NCBI GenBank assembly: GCA_002400495.2
Contig: NVQL02000077.1
Location: forward strand, 1-64,000
Direction of reading: 5' to 3'
Length of the DNA: 64,000 nucleotides
Source of the DNA: Alphaproteobacteria bacterium
Lineage (GTDB): Bacteria; Pseudomonadota; Alphaproteobacteria; Rhizobiales; OSC116
Part shown: positions 34,535-43,316 of the stretch, in pieces
How positions within the stretch are numbered: position 1 is the stretch's first letter
How the letters are laid out: each line of letters opens with the position of its first letter
The notes under the pieces: generated by a model
Databases searched by the model: none
What the model was told of the DNA's origin: nothing
What the model saw: only the letters and a program-made list of their open reading frames with translations
Translations under genes and position numbers: made by a program

Positions 34535-35650
34535 ATGGGTTCATCATCAAATAAAGCCAGCTCAACAAAATCTGCCACAATGTTAAAACGCGGGTGGACA
34601 ACAGGTGCTTGCGCCACAGCCGCCACCAAAGCCGCTTTTTTGGCGCTGATTACGGGTAAGTTTTTAGACCCTGTTTCAATTATTCTGCCAAAGGGTGATG
34701 CGCCAAGTTTTGCCTTGGCGATGGAAGGTTTAACAGATGATTTTGCTACCGCTGCGATCATTAAAGATGCGGGTGATGACCCTGATGTGACACATGGCGC
34801 GCTGATCATTGCCGAGGTGAGACGGCTTAAAAAAGGCGCAGGCATTCAATTTGTCGCGGGGCGTGGCGTGGGCACTGTCACCCGTAAGGGCCTGCCGATT
34901 GAGGTTGGCAATGCCGCCATCAACCCCGTGCCGCGCAAATTAATGAGTGATGTGATTGCTGAAATTGCGCAGCAGTATGGTGTTGCGGCCGATGTCGAGA
35001 TTTCAATCAGCATACCTGATGGCGAGGTGATTGCCCAAAAAACTTGGAACCCACGTTTAGGCATTGTTGGTGGCTTGTCAATATTGGGCACAACAGGGGT
35101 AGTGCATCCGTTTTCGTGCAGCGCGTGGATTGCCTCCATCCATCGGGGCGTTGATGTGGCGCTTGCGGCGGGCATTACGCATGTGGCGGGCAGCACGGGC
35201 AGCACCAGCGAAGCGGCGGTGGCAAAGTTTCATAGTCTTGACGAAATTGCACTGATGGATATGGGTGATTTTGTCGGCGGGTTGCTGAAATATCTGCGCC
35301 AAAACCCAATAGAGCGGGTAACGGTTGCAGGTGGTTTTGCCAAGATTACTAAATTGGCGATGGGGTTTCGCGATTTGCATTCGGCGCGCAGTCAGGTGGA
35401 TTTTGACTGGATGGCCTCACAATTTCAAATTTTAGGCGCGGATGATGGGCTTTCGAAACAAGTTAAAGCTGCCAATACGGCGCTCGAAACTCTGAATTTG
35501 GCGAATGAAGAACAACTGGACATTGCGGCGCATATAGCTAGTTTGGCGTTGATTGAGGCACGAAAAATTGTCAATAATTCAAAGGTAAAGATCGATATTT
35601 TAATTACCGACCGTCAAGGTAAGGTGATAGCGAGCAAAGGCGATGGCTAA
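34535..35650 (+). CDS. cbiD: Cobalt-precorrin-5B C1-methyltransferase
   Basis: 371 aa. LKRGWTTGACATAATKAAF is the CbiD opening, and GVVHPFSCSAWIASIHRGVDVA and HVAGSTGSTSE follow. CbiD methylates C-1 in the cobalt-early pathway and replaces CobF, which is absent here. It is divergent from cobA with a 68-bp gap and overlaps cobK by 8 bp. Confidence 0.94.
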   Translation: MGSSSNKASSTKSATMLKRGWTTGACATAATKAAFLALITGKFLDPVSIILPKGDAPSFALAMEGLTDDFATAAIIKDAGDDPDVTHGALIIAEVRRLKKGAGIQFVAGRGVGTVTRKGLPIEVGNAAINPVPRKLMSDVIAEIAQQYGVAADVEISISIPDGEVIAQKTWNPRLGIVGGLSILGTTGVVHPFSCSAWIASIHRGVDVALAAGITHVAGSTGSTSEAAVAKFHSLDEIALMDMGDFVGGLLKYLRQNPIERVTVAGGFAKITKLAMGFRDLHSARSQVDFDWMASQFQILGADDGLSKQVKAANTALETLNLANEEQLDIAAHIASLALIEARKIVNNSKVKIDILITDRQGKVIASKGDG

Positions 35651-36386
35651 TATACTTATATTGGGCGGCACAAAAATGGCGCGCCTATTGGCCAGCCATT
35701 TGGGGCAAAAATATAATGTCACCTATTCGATAGCTGGCACGACAAAAGCCGCCAAATTGCCCTCATATTGCCAACAGATTGCTGGCGGTTTTGGTGGCGC
35801 AGATGGGCTTGCTGATTATCTTCAAGAGCAAAATATCAATTTATGCATTGATGCCACTCACCCGTTTGCTCAAAATATCAGCCAGAATGCCATTAAGGCT
35901 TGTGCACAGGCTGGCATTGATGTCATTCAATATGCCCGTAAAGCTTGGGACATAGAGGCTGCACATATATTCACAACAGAAGCAGAATTGACCAATGCCC
36001 TGCCCGCAAATGCAAAGTTATTACTGACCATTGGTGGGCAAAATATCACGCCATTTTTGGCATTGACCCAACCGATAGTTGCCCGCATGATCGAGCCACC
36101 AAAACTTGATGGCCACCTATTGCCAACTCATTTCAATATTTTACTGTCGCGACCACCTTATGATTTAGATGCGGAAATCGCCCTGATGCAAAAGCATAAA
36201 ATAACTCATCTAATTTGCAAAGATAGTGGCGGCAACACATTGGCGACAAAACTCACTGCCGCTCAGCAGTTGGGCGTAAAAATCTATATGCTGGCACGGC
36301 CAAAATCACCGTACAACACTCAATTATTTAGCATCAGCGAAATTGTAACCTATTTAAACAAACGTTTATTTGTTTCGCCAGTGTAA
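35643..36386 (+). CDS. cobK: Precorrin-6A (cobalt-precorrin-6A) reductase
   Basis: 247 aa. The start ILILGGTKMARLLASHLG is the dinucleotide fold. CIDATHPFAQNISQNAIKAC and HLICKDSGG are the CobK/CbiJ marks. Reduces the ring with NADPH. AAAGG lies just before the ATG. The last 37 bp overlap the convergent cupin gene. Confidence 0.92.
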   Translation: MANILILGGTKMARLLASHLGQKYNVTYSIAGTTKAAKLPSYCQQIAGGFGGADGLADYLQEQNINLCIDATHPFAQNISQNAIKACAQAGIDVIQYARKAWDIEAAHIFTTEAELTNALPANAKLLLTIGGQNITPFLALTQPIVARMIEPPKLDGHLLPTHFNILLSRPPYDLDAEIALMQKHKITHLICKDSGGNTLATKLTAAQQLGVKIYMLARPKSPYNTQLFSISEIVTYLNKRLFVSPV

Positions 36387-36838
36387 TAATCTGTGTCCTT
36401 ATCGATATGATATAAATGCCTGAAACGGTTATTTTTTTCGCCAACATAAATGCCAACTTTGCCCGAGTCTGGATATTCGCAAACTTCATCAGCAATGTCG
36501 GTGGCCAATGATAAATATTTTAAGTCAACGTCACCAGTATTAATGATCTCGTGGGCCACGCTTTGGTCACCTGGCGGACAGGCAATGATGTCATGCGGGC
36601 GCAAGGGATATTCATCTTTACCAAAACGCAGCGTGCCCGTGCCTTCTAAAATCATAAACATTTCTTCGTTAATGCGATGATTATGAAACGGGCAAGTGGA
36701 TTTACCAGGCGGGCAAATGCTTACATTATAACCAAGCTTTTGTGCCCCAATTTTTTCAGCCACTGGCGCATGTCGCCCGGCTAAATTCTCGCCATCGTCA
36801 ACATATTCCAATTCATCAATATTTATAACTGGTTTCAT
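36350..36838 (-). CDS. Cupin-domain protein
   Basis: 162 aa. One cupin domain: motif 1 CPFHNHRINEEMFMILEGTGTLRFG supplies His-His-Glu metal ligands, and motif 2 CPPGDQSVAHEIINTGD holds the later histidine. Typical of small metal-dependent sugar- or dioxygenase-like cupins of unknown substrate. It is convergent with cobK and overlaps it by 37 bp. I see no reason to tie it to cobalamin beyond position. Confidence 0.88.
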   Translation of the reverse strand: MKPVINIDELEYVDDGENLAGRHAPVAEKIGAQKLGYNVSICPPGKSTCPFHNHRINEEMFMILEGTGTLRFGKDEYPLRPHDIIACPPGDQSVAHEIINTGDVDLKYLSLATDIADEVCEYPDSGKVGIYVGEKNNRFRHLYHIDKDTDYYTGETNKRLFK

Positions 36839-36921
36839 TTTCGCCCCACCTTATTTTTATATTCATTCCAGAGTATGCACAAAATAGCGCAGAGTCAATT
36901 AAATGTTCCTGTTTTGTTTTA

Positions 36922-36950
36922 TTGACATGGTTGAATAAAAACGGCATGTT
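36922..36950 (+). promoter_or_regulatory. Sigma-70 type promoter for the cbiX operon
   Basis: TTGACA (36922-36927), 17 bp, CATGTT (36945-36950). The predicted start near 36957 leaves a leader of about 140 nt before cbiX. Confidence 0.55.
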
Positions 36951-36957
36951 AGGTTAA

Positions 36958-37030
36958 ATTCACGGCGTCATCACGATATGACTGAAAATGATTTTACTGC
37001 GGCCGACCCAAATCGGGGGCTTAGGTGAAT
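36958..37030 (+). ncRNA. Possible structured leader RNA upstream of cbiX
   Basis: ATTCAC (36958-36963) pairs with GTGAAT (37025-37030). Inside are GTCAT-CACGAT-ATGAC and a CCGA...TCGG hairpin, giving a small multibranch fold. It lacks the conserved GCCACTG B12 box, so I do not call a cobalamin riboswitch. Confidence 0.25.
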
Positions 37031-37097
37031 GCTGTTTTAAACGACATTGGCTTGTTAGCCATATTGCGTGCGCCAAAACTATATAAAGCGCGCCCCT

Positions 37098-38168
37098 ATG
37101 CAAAATCTCGAACTTGACCATCAAATCCCGCAATCATTTTTAGACGCGCTGCAAACGCGCATTTTGGCCGAACCGCAAAAAACCGGCATTATGATTTGTG
37201 GCCATGGCAGCCGCGATTTAGGAGCTGTGGCGGAGTTTTCAAAACTGTCACAAGCCATTGCCAAAAGCCTGCCAAATGTGCCTGTCGATTATGGCTATTT
37301 AGAATTTGCCACACCGATCATCAAAACTGGTCTTAAAAACTTGCAAGAGCAAGGTGTCACACGCGTGCTGGCAATACCAGGCATGTTATTTGCGGCAGGT
37401 CACGCCAAAAATGATATCCCTTCAGTGCTCAACACTTATGCGGTGCAAAATGATTTGCAAATCGATTATGGCCGTGATTTATCGATTGATACAAAAATGA
37501 TCCGCGCCGCATCTGACCGCGTCAAACAAGCCATCAACCAAGCAGGCGGCCACATCTCGAATGATGATACATTATTAATGGTCATTGGCCGCGGCGCGTC
37601 CGACCCAGATGCCAATTCAAACGTCAATAAAGTCATGCGGCTGTTATGGGAAGGTTTGGGCCTCGGCTGGGGCGAAGTGGGCTATAGCGGGGTTACTTTT
37701 CCGTTGGTGCAACCTGCGTTGGAGCATGCTGTTAAGCTGGGTTATAAGCGCATCATCACTTTTCCCTATTTTCTGTTCACAGGCATTTTGGTAGATCGCA
37801 TTTATGCCTATCACGATAAGGTAGCAGAACAAAATCCAGATATTGAATTCATCAAAGCGCCCTATTTGAATGACCACCCCCTCGTGATTGAAACTTTTTT
37901 GAATCGGGTGTTGGAAATATTAGACGGCGACAATGCGATGAATTGTGGCCTGTGCAAATATCGCGAGCAAGTGTTAGGCTTTGAAGACCAAATTGGCCTG
38001 CCGCAAGAAAGCCACCACCATCATGTCGAAGGCATTAATGATGCGCATTCTCATGATCATGAACACTCACATTCCCACGATCATGACCATGCAGATCATA
38101 CTCATCACCCCTACCCGCATGCTGACCACCCCCATGGCCCGACTACATTAGATAGCGAGATTGCATGA
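37098..38168 (+). CDS. cbiX: Sirohydrochlorin cobaltochelatase, CbiX long type, with His-rich tail
   Basis: About 356 aa. GIMICGHGSRD and LPNVPVDYGYLEFA are the chelatase N-domain; a second chelatase-like half follows (LLMVIGRGASDPDAN). NCGLCKYREQVLGFE is a cysteine pair seen in long CbiX proteins that bind an Fe-S cluster. The C-terminal 45 residues are packed with histidine (for example HSHDHEHSHSHDHDHADH), a metal store. Inserts cobalt early, into sirohydrochlorin. The ATG at 37098 has no clear ribosome site; an upstream TTG (37068) is possible. Confidence 0.9.
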   Translation: MQNLELDHQIPQSFLDALQTRILAEPQKTGIMICGHGSRDLGAVAEFSKLSQAIAKSLPNVPVDYGYLEFATPIIKTGLKNLQEQGVTRVLAIPGMLFAAGHAKNDIPSVLNTYAVQNDLQIDYGRDLSIDTKMIRAASDRVKQAINQAGGHISNDDTLLMVIGRGASDPDANSNVNKVMRLLWEGLGLGWGEVGYSGVTFPLVQPALEHAVKLGYKRIITFPYFLFTGILVDRIYAYHDKVAEQNPDIEFIKAPYLNDHPLVIETFLNRVLEILDGDNAMNCGLCKYREQVLGFEDQIGLPQESHHHHVEGINDAHSHDHEHSHSHDHDHADHTHHPYPHADHPHGPTTLDSEIA

Positions 38169-38797
38169 CCCAACTTGATTATATAAAAGACCCTAAGGCG
38201 ATTTATGCCCAAAGTTTTGCCACTTTGCGCGAAGAAGTGGATTTTGAGCGTTTTCCCGACAATATGCACATGGTCATCACGCGATTGATTCACTCGTGCG
38301 GCATGGTGGATATTGCTGATGATGTGGCATATTCGGAAAATTTTATCAATAGCGCTCAGACGGCTTTGCAAAATAGCGCACCGATATTATGCGATTGTGA
38401 AATGGTCAAATCGGGCATTATCAAACGGCTTTTACCTGCCAATAATCAGCTGATTTGCACCTTGAATGATGATGAGACGCCGTCAATTGCTACAGCCCAA
38501 CAGACCACTCGGTCTGCCGCTGCGGTTAAGCTTTGGCAGGCGCATATAGATGGCGCTGTGGTGGTAATTGGCAATGCCCCCACCAGCCTGTTTCGTCTGC
38601 TTGAAATGCTGAGTGAGACTGATGCCAGACCTTCGGCAATCATCGGTTTTCCCGTTGGTTTTGTCGGAGCGGTCGAAAGCAAAAATGCACTCATTACCAG
38701 TGAGTTAGGCATTGAATTTATCGCGCTCAAAGGCAGGCGCGGTGGCAGTGCTATGGCCAGCGCGGTGCTTAATGCTGTGGCGGGGGGCTTGGGCTGA
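38165..38797 (+). CDS. cobH: Precorrin-8X methylmutase
   Basis: 210 aa, normal size. The catalytic histidine lies in MVITRLIHSCGMVDIADDVAYS, and PSAIIGFPVGFVGAVESKN and GRRGGSAMASAVLNA complete the family pattern. Moves the C-11 methyl to C-12. Overlaps cbiX by 4 bp and cobL by 1 bp, so it is translationally coupled. Confidence 0.95.
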   Translation: MTQLDYIKDPKAIYAQSFATLREEVDFERFPDNMHMVITRLIHSCGMVDIADDVAYSENFINSAQTALQNSAPILCDCEMVKSGIIKRLLPANNQLICTLNDDETPSIATAQQTTRSAAAVKLWQAHIDGAVVVIGNAPTSLFRLLEMLSETDARPSAIIGFPVGFVGAVESKNALITSELGIEFIALKGRRGGSAMASAVLNAVAGGLG

Positions 38798-40071
38798 TGG
38801 CAGAGCAATCGCGCAAATGGCTGACCATTATTGGCATTGGTGATGATGGTTTTAAAGGCCTTTCTCCTGCCAACCAAACGCTAAGCACGCAAGCCGATAT
38901 TTTGTTGGCAGCCGAACGACATTTACAAGATATGCCCAAAATAAAGGCCGAAATTCATGTCTGGGGAAGCCCGTTACATAAAGGCATTCAGAAAATTCTA
39001 TCGTGGCGCGATGCTGGTTTGGATGGCAAAAATGTGGTGATTTTAGCCACAGGCGACCCGATGCATTTTGGCATTGGCGCGACCATGGCAAAACGCTTGC
39101 CGATAGATGAATTGCTCATCATACCTAGTCCTTCGGCATTCTCATTGGCCGCTGCGCGCTTGGGTTGGGGCTTGCGCAAGGTGCAATGTGTCAGCGTGCA
39201 TGGCCGCTCGCTAAGCTTGCTGCATAAAGTCATTCAACATGATGCTAAAATCATCGCCCTCACCTCAACTGGCGCCACGGTTGATGAGATAGCTGATTTG
39301 TTAGTTGACCGCGGGTTTGGCAATAGCAAGCTGACAATTTTAGAGCATATGGGCGGCAAAGATGAACGCATGCTCAGCAGCACAGCCAATGGCTGGCAGG
39401 TTGGCGCGGCGGCAGATTTTAACAGCATTGCCATTGAAGCCATTGCCGATGATTTTACTCCGATTATTCCCAATATAGCGGGCTTGGATGACATGCATTA
39501 TGTGCATGATGGCCAGCTCACTAAAGCCGACATTCGCGCCGCCACGCTTAACAAATTATTGCCAACCATCGATAGCGTGATGTGGGATTTGGGCGCTGGC
39601 GCTGGCTCGGTTGGCATTGAATATATGCGTTTGGGACAAGGCTCAACCTCCCATGCGGTCGAGCAAAATGAGCAACGCAGTCTTAATATAAAGATTAATG
39701 CTGAGAATTTGGGTGTGCCTAACATTAAAATTCATCACGGCGACATTATGAAATTTGCGCAAAAATTGCCAACGCCTGATGCGGTGTTTATTGGTGGCGG
39801 GTTAACGCTCGAGGTTTTCAACATGGCTTATGAGGCCTTGCGCCTTGGCGGGCGGTTGGTCATCAATGTCATTAGCCTCGAAGGGCTTGCATATGTTCAG
39901 CAAATATGCCAAAAATTCAATCAAGATTTTACGCAATTGAGGCAATTGTCAGTAACGCAAATCTCCACTTCAAATCTTATGGATATTGGAAAGTTACATA
40001 CATTTAAGCCCAATATCGCCGTCACCCAATTGGCGCTTATCAAAGTGAAATCAGCAGAAGGTATTGCATAA
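38797..40071 (+). CDS. cobL: Precorrin-6B C5,15-methyltransferase (decarboxylating)
   Basis: 424 aa two-domain enzyme. The first half is CbiE-like (IGIGDDGFKGLSPANQTL, VVILATGDPMHFGIGATMAKR). The second half is CbiT-like, with the SAM motif MWDLGAGAGSVGIEYMRL near residue 262 and FIGGGLTLEV. Methylates C-5 and C-15 and decarboxylates the C-12 acetate. Start and stop overlap neighbours by one base. Confidence 0.95.
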   Translation: MAEQSRKWLTIIGIGDDGFKGLSPANQTLSTQADILLAAERHLQDMPKIKAEIHVWGSPLHKGIQKILSWRDAGLDGKNVVILATGDPMHFGIGATMAKRLPIDELLIIPSPSAFSLAAARLGWGLRKVQCVSVHGRSLSLLHKVIQHDAKIIALTSTGATVDEIADLLVDRGFGNSKLTILEHMGGKDERMLSSTANGWQVGAAADFNSIAIEAIADDFTPIIPNIAGLDDMHYVHDGQLTKADIRAATLNKLLPTIDSVMWDLGAGAGSVGIEYMRLGQGSTSHAVEQNEQRSLNIKINAENLGVPNIKIHHGDIMKFAQKLPTPDAVFIGGGLTLEVFNMAYEALRLGGRLVINVISLEGLAYVQQICQKFNQDFTQLRQLSVTQISTSNLMDIGKLHTFKPNIAVTQLALIKVKSAEGIA

Positions 40072-40760
40072 TGGCAGGTAAATTATATGGCATCGGTGTC
40101 GGCCCTGGCGACCCTGAATTACTAACGCTAAAAGCCGCACGGCTGATTGCTGAGGCTGATATCATTGCTTATCCGATGAATAAAAAAGGTGAGAGCATCG
40201 CACTGCAAATCGCCTCGTCACATATTATAGAAAGTTCTGAAACTTTTGGCTTTTATGTGCCGATAAGCAGCGACCGCACTGCTGCCAATTTGGCGTATGA
40301 CGAAGCCGCGGTGCGGCTGGGGCAATATTTAAAGGCTGGCAAAAAAATTGCTTGTCTGTGCGAGGGTGATGCGTTTTTTTATGGCAGTTTCGCTTATATT
40401 TTTGAGCGTTTGGCTGACGAATATAATACAGAAGTTATTCCTTCGATGCCCGCTTTTGTGGCGGCCAGCGCGGCATTGAAAATCCCCATGCTGATGCTGA
40501 ATGAAGATTTACAAATTATCCCCGCCATTTTGGATGAAGCCATTTTAATTGATAAAATCCGCACTAGCAACAATGTTGCCATCTATAAGGTTGGGCGGCA
40601 TTTTTCGAAAATTCGGCAAATATTAGCGGGGCTTAACCTGCTTGAAAAATCAAATTTAGTTGAATATGTCAGTCAATCACAACAAAAAGTCACGGCAATG
40701 ACGGCAACAAATGAAGACGACAAACCATATTTTTCAATGATTGTTATAAATAGAAGATAA
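40071..40760 (+). CDS. cobI: Precorrin-2 (cobalt-precorrin-2) C20-methyltransferase
   Basis: 229 aa. LYGIGVGPGDPELLTLKAARLI is the tetrapyrrole methylase start, with CLCEGDAFFYGSFAYIFERL and IPSMPAFVAASAALKIPM following. Adds the C-20 methyl. Its TAATG start overlaps the cobL stop by one base. Confidence 0.94.
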   Translation: MAGKLYGIGVGPGDPELLTLKAARLIAEADIIAYPMNKKGESIALQIASSHIIESSETFGFYVPISSDRTAANLAYDEAAVRLGQYLKAGKKIACLCEGDAFFYGSFAYIFERLADEYNTEVIPSMPAFVAASAALKIPMLMLNEDLQIIPAILDEAILIDKIRTSNNVAIYKVGRHFSKIRQILAGLNLLEKSNLVEYVSQSQQKVTAMTATNEDDKPYFSMIVINRR

Positions 40761-40764
40761 GCCC

Positions 40765-42564
40765 ATGTCTAAAATTGCTTATATCGCACTCAGCCCCAAT
40801 GGCGTGCAAATCGCTGGTAAATTACAAAATCATTTCGGTGGCGAAATATTTACCAAAAACGACACATCCATCAAGGCCAAAATCGCTGATTTATTCGGTG
40901 AAAAATATGTCATTATCGGCATATGCAGCGTGGCGATTCTCATTCGCTCCATTGCTGGTCAGCTTGATCATAAACATGATGAGCCGCCCGTGATTGCCAT
41001 TGATGATCTCGGTCAAAATATTGTTCCCTTAATTGGCGGCCATAGCCAAATTTCATCGCATGGAAGCGGTGTTGAAATTGCCAAAAAATGTGCACAAATA
41101 TTGGATGCAAATGCCATCATCACCACCGCTGGCGACAAGAATTTCAACATTGCTTTGGATAACCCACCGCGTGGTTATAGGCTTATCAACCCGCAAGATT
41201 ATAAAGGGTTTATGGGACAATTGTTAGCGGAGCAAAAAGTTGGTTTCTCGACCGATAATGTTTGGTTTAACGACAGCAAACTACCTCATCGTCCAGATGC
41301 CAAACTTAAGCTCACTATCAGTAATCAACTTGTGAGCAGCTCTGAAACTGAACTTGTCTATTGCCCGCAGAATATTGTGGTTGGTGTCGGCTGCGCACGC
41401 GGAGCTGACGCTGGCGAGCTGATCAGCCTGATCGAAGCTGAACTGGCGGCACGTGATATTAACCCCAAAGCCATTGCTCACATTGCCTCTATAAACATAA
41501 AATCAGACGAGACGGGCATACATGAAGTGGCGAAATATTTTAATGTTGAAGCGCGGTTTTTTAATGCTACCACGCTTGAAGCTGAGGTCGAACGTTTGGT
41601 CAACCCGTCTGAATATGTGTTTGAGCAAGTGGGTTGTCACGGCGTATCTGAAGGTGCGGCATTGGCAGCAACAGGCGCAGACAGCACACTCATTTGCCCT
41701 AAAATAAAAAGCCTAAACGGCACTTGCGCGATCGCGCAATCCAAACAGCCAATCACCAAATTTAAAGGTGAGTTGCAGGGGCAATTATATATTGTCGGCA
41801 TGGGCCCTGGGCAGGATAGTTGGCGCGTGCCCGAAGCCACTTTCATGCTAGAAGCGGCGCAAGATTGGGTCGGCTATAGCCTTTATATAGATTTATTGGG
41901 TGAAATGGGCGCAGATAAAACACATCATGAATTTACATTGGGCGAAGAAGAAGCACGAGTCAGATTTGCGCTTGAATTGGCAGCCGAAGGCAAGCAGGTG
42001 GCGTTGATTTGCTCGGGCGATGCCGGCATTTATGCCATGGCGGCATTGGTTTATGAATTGCTCGACCTCAACCAAGATAAAGGCGGTGTTTCCGACGCGG
42101 CCAAACGGGTTGAGGTGCAGATGGCGCCGGGCATCTCGGCTTTACAAGGCGCTGCAGCGCGGGTTGGCGCGCCGTTGGGACATGATTTTTGCACCATTAG
42201 TTTATCAGATCTACTCACCCCATGGGAGGCGATTGAAAAGCGTATTCATGCCGCGGCCGAAGCGGACTTTGTGATTAGTTTTTACAATCCAGTTTCTAAA
42301 AAACGCCGCACCCAATTGGCTTATGCCAAACAGGTGTTGTTGCAACATCGGCCAGAAGACTGCCCTGTTATACTGGCATCAAATATTGGCCGCCCGACCG
42401 AATATATCCGTTATGTGAAATTGGTAGATTTAAACATTGATGATGTCGACATGCTGACTTTGGTGATGGTTGGCTCATCCAACAGCCAGAAATTCATGCG
42501 CGGCAATGGTCAAGAATATGTCTATACGCCGCGCGGCTATAGCAAAAAAAGAGAGCAAAATTGA
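40765..42564 (+). CDS. CbiG-CobJ fusion: cobalt-precorrin-5A hydrolase / precorrin-3B C17-methyltransferase
   Basis: 599 aa. Residues 1 to about 335 are CbiG: IIGICSVAILIRSIAGQLDHKHDEPPV across the N-domain, GGHSQISSHG, and the C-terminal CbiG/CobE domain with VVGVGCARGADAGELISLIE. From about residue 340, LYIVGMGPGQDSWRVPEA begins the CobJ methylase, followed by ICSGDAGIYAMAALVYELL and VQMAPGISALQGAAARVGAPLGHD in pieces. The fusion performs C-17 methylation with ring contraction and then opens the delta-lactone. CbiG belongs to the cobalt-early route, matching CbiX and CbiD. Known in other bacteria, so not unique. Confidence 0.93.
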   Translation: MSKIAYIALSPNGVQIAGKLQNHFGGEIFTKNDTSIKAKIADLFGEKYVIIGICSVAILIRSIAGQLDHKHDEPPVIAIDDLGQNIVPLIGGHSQISSHGSGVEIAKKCAQILDANAIITTAGDKNFNIALDNPPRGYRLINPQDYKGFMGQLLAEQKVGFSTDNVWFNDSKLPHRPDAKLKLTISNQLVSSSETELVYCPQNIVVGVGCARGADAGELISLIEAELAARDINPKAIAHIASINIKSDETGIHEVAKYFNVEARFFNATTLEAEVERLVNPSEYVFEQVGCHGVSEGAALAATGADSTLICPKIKSLNGTCAIAQSKQPITKFKGELQGQLYIVGMGPGQDSWRVPEATFMLEAAQDWVGYSLYIDLLGEMGADKTHHEFTLGEEEARVRFALELAAEGKQVALICSGDAGIYAMAALVYELLDLNQDKGGVSDAAKRVEVQMAPGISALQGAAARVGAPLGHDFCTISLSDLLTPWEAIEKRIHAAAEADFVISFYNPVSKKRRTQLAYAKQVLLQHRPEDCPVILASNIGRPTEYIRYVKLVDLNIDDVDMLTLVMVGSSNSQKFMRGNGQEYVYTPRGYSKKREQN

Positions 42565-43316
42565 TGACTGTCCATTTTATTGGTGCTGGCCCAGGCGCGG
42601 CTGACCTGATCACCATTCGCGGCCTTAAACTCATTCAAAAATGCCAAGTCTGCCTTTATGCAGGCTCGTTGGTGCCGACCGAAATCGTTGCCGAAGCGCC
42701 TGAAGGGGCTTTGGTGATGGACACAGCACCGATGCATTTGGATGAGATTATTGACGAAATAAAAAAAGCCCATACCCAAGGTTTAGATGTGGCAAGAGTG
42801 CATAGTGGCGACCCCTCCATTTATGGTGCGACTGCTGAGCAAATGCGCCGATTGGACGAATTGGGCATTGATTATAACATCACCCCCGGTGTGCCAGCTT
42901 TTGCCGCGGCCGCAGCGGCGATTGGCTGTGAGTTGACCATACCCGAAATTGCCCAAAGCATTATTTTAACCCGCACCGCCATGCAATCGTCCAACATGCC
43001 AAGGGGCGAAGAATTATCTAATCTGGGGAGCGCAGGCACCACAATGGCCATACATTTATCAGTGCGCAATTTACGCCATGTGGAGCGCGAACTGACCCCA
43101 CATTATGGTGAAGATTGCCCTGTGGTGGTAGCTTACCGCGCTTCGTGGCCTGATGAGAAATATATATTTGGGACGCTTAAAACCATTCAAAAACAGGTGC
43201 GTGCAGCTAAATTAACCCGCACGGCGTTGATATTGGTTGGCCCTGCGCTTAAAGCCAAAGGTTATCGCGATAGCGCCCTTTATGATAAAAATTTCAGTCA
43301 TATACTTAGAGAATAG
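42564..43316 (+). CDS. cobM: Precorrin-4 (cobalt-precorrin-4) C11-methyltransferase
   Basis: 250 aa. VHFIGAGPGAADLITIRGLKLI, VCLYAGSLVPTEIV, RVHSGDPSIYGATAEQM and TPGVPAFAAAAAAIGCELT are the family motifs. Adds the C-11 methyl. I use the ATG at 42564 (TGATG overlap with the previous stop) rather than a TTG one codon earlier. Last gene of the cbiX-cobM operon. Confidence 0.95.
   Translation: MTVHFIGAGPGAADLITIRGLKLIQKCQVCLYAGSLVPTEIVAEAPEGALVMDTAPMHLDEIIDEIKKAHTQGLDVARVHSGDPSIYGATAEQMRRLDELGIDYNITPGVPAFAAAAAAIGCELTIPEIAQSIILTRTAMQSSNMPRGEELSNLGSAGTTMAIHLSVRNLRHVERELTPHYGEDCPVVVAYRASWPDEKYIFGTLKTIQKQVRAAKLTRTALILVGPALKAKGYRDSALYDKNFSHILRE

Noticed and set aside
36839-37097. Cobalamin riboswitch upstream of cbiX
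   Set aside because: The leader is structured, but I could not find the GCCACTG B12 box or the other conserved core segments.
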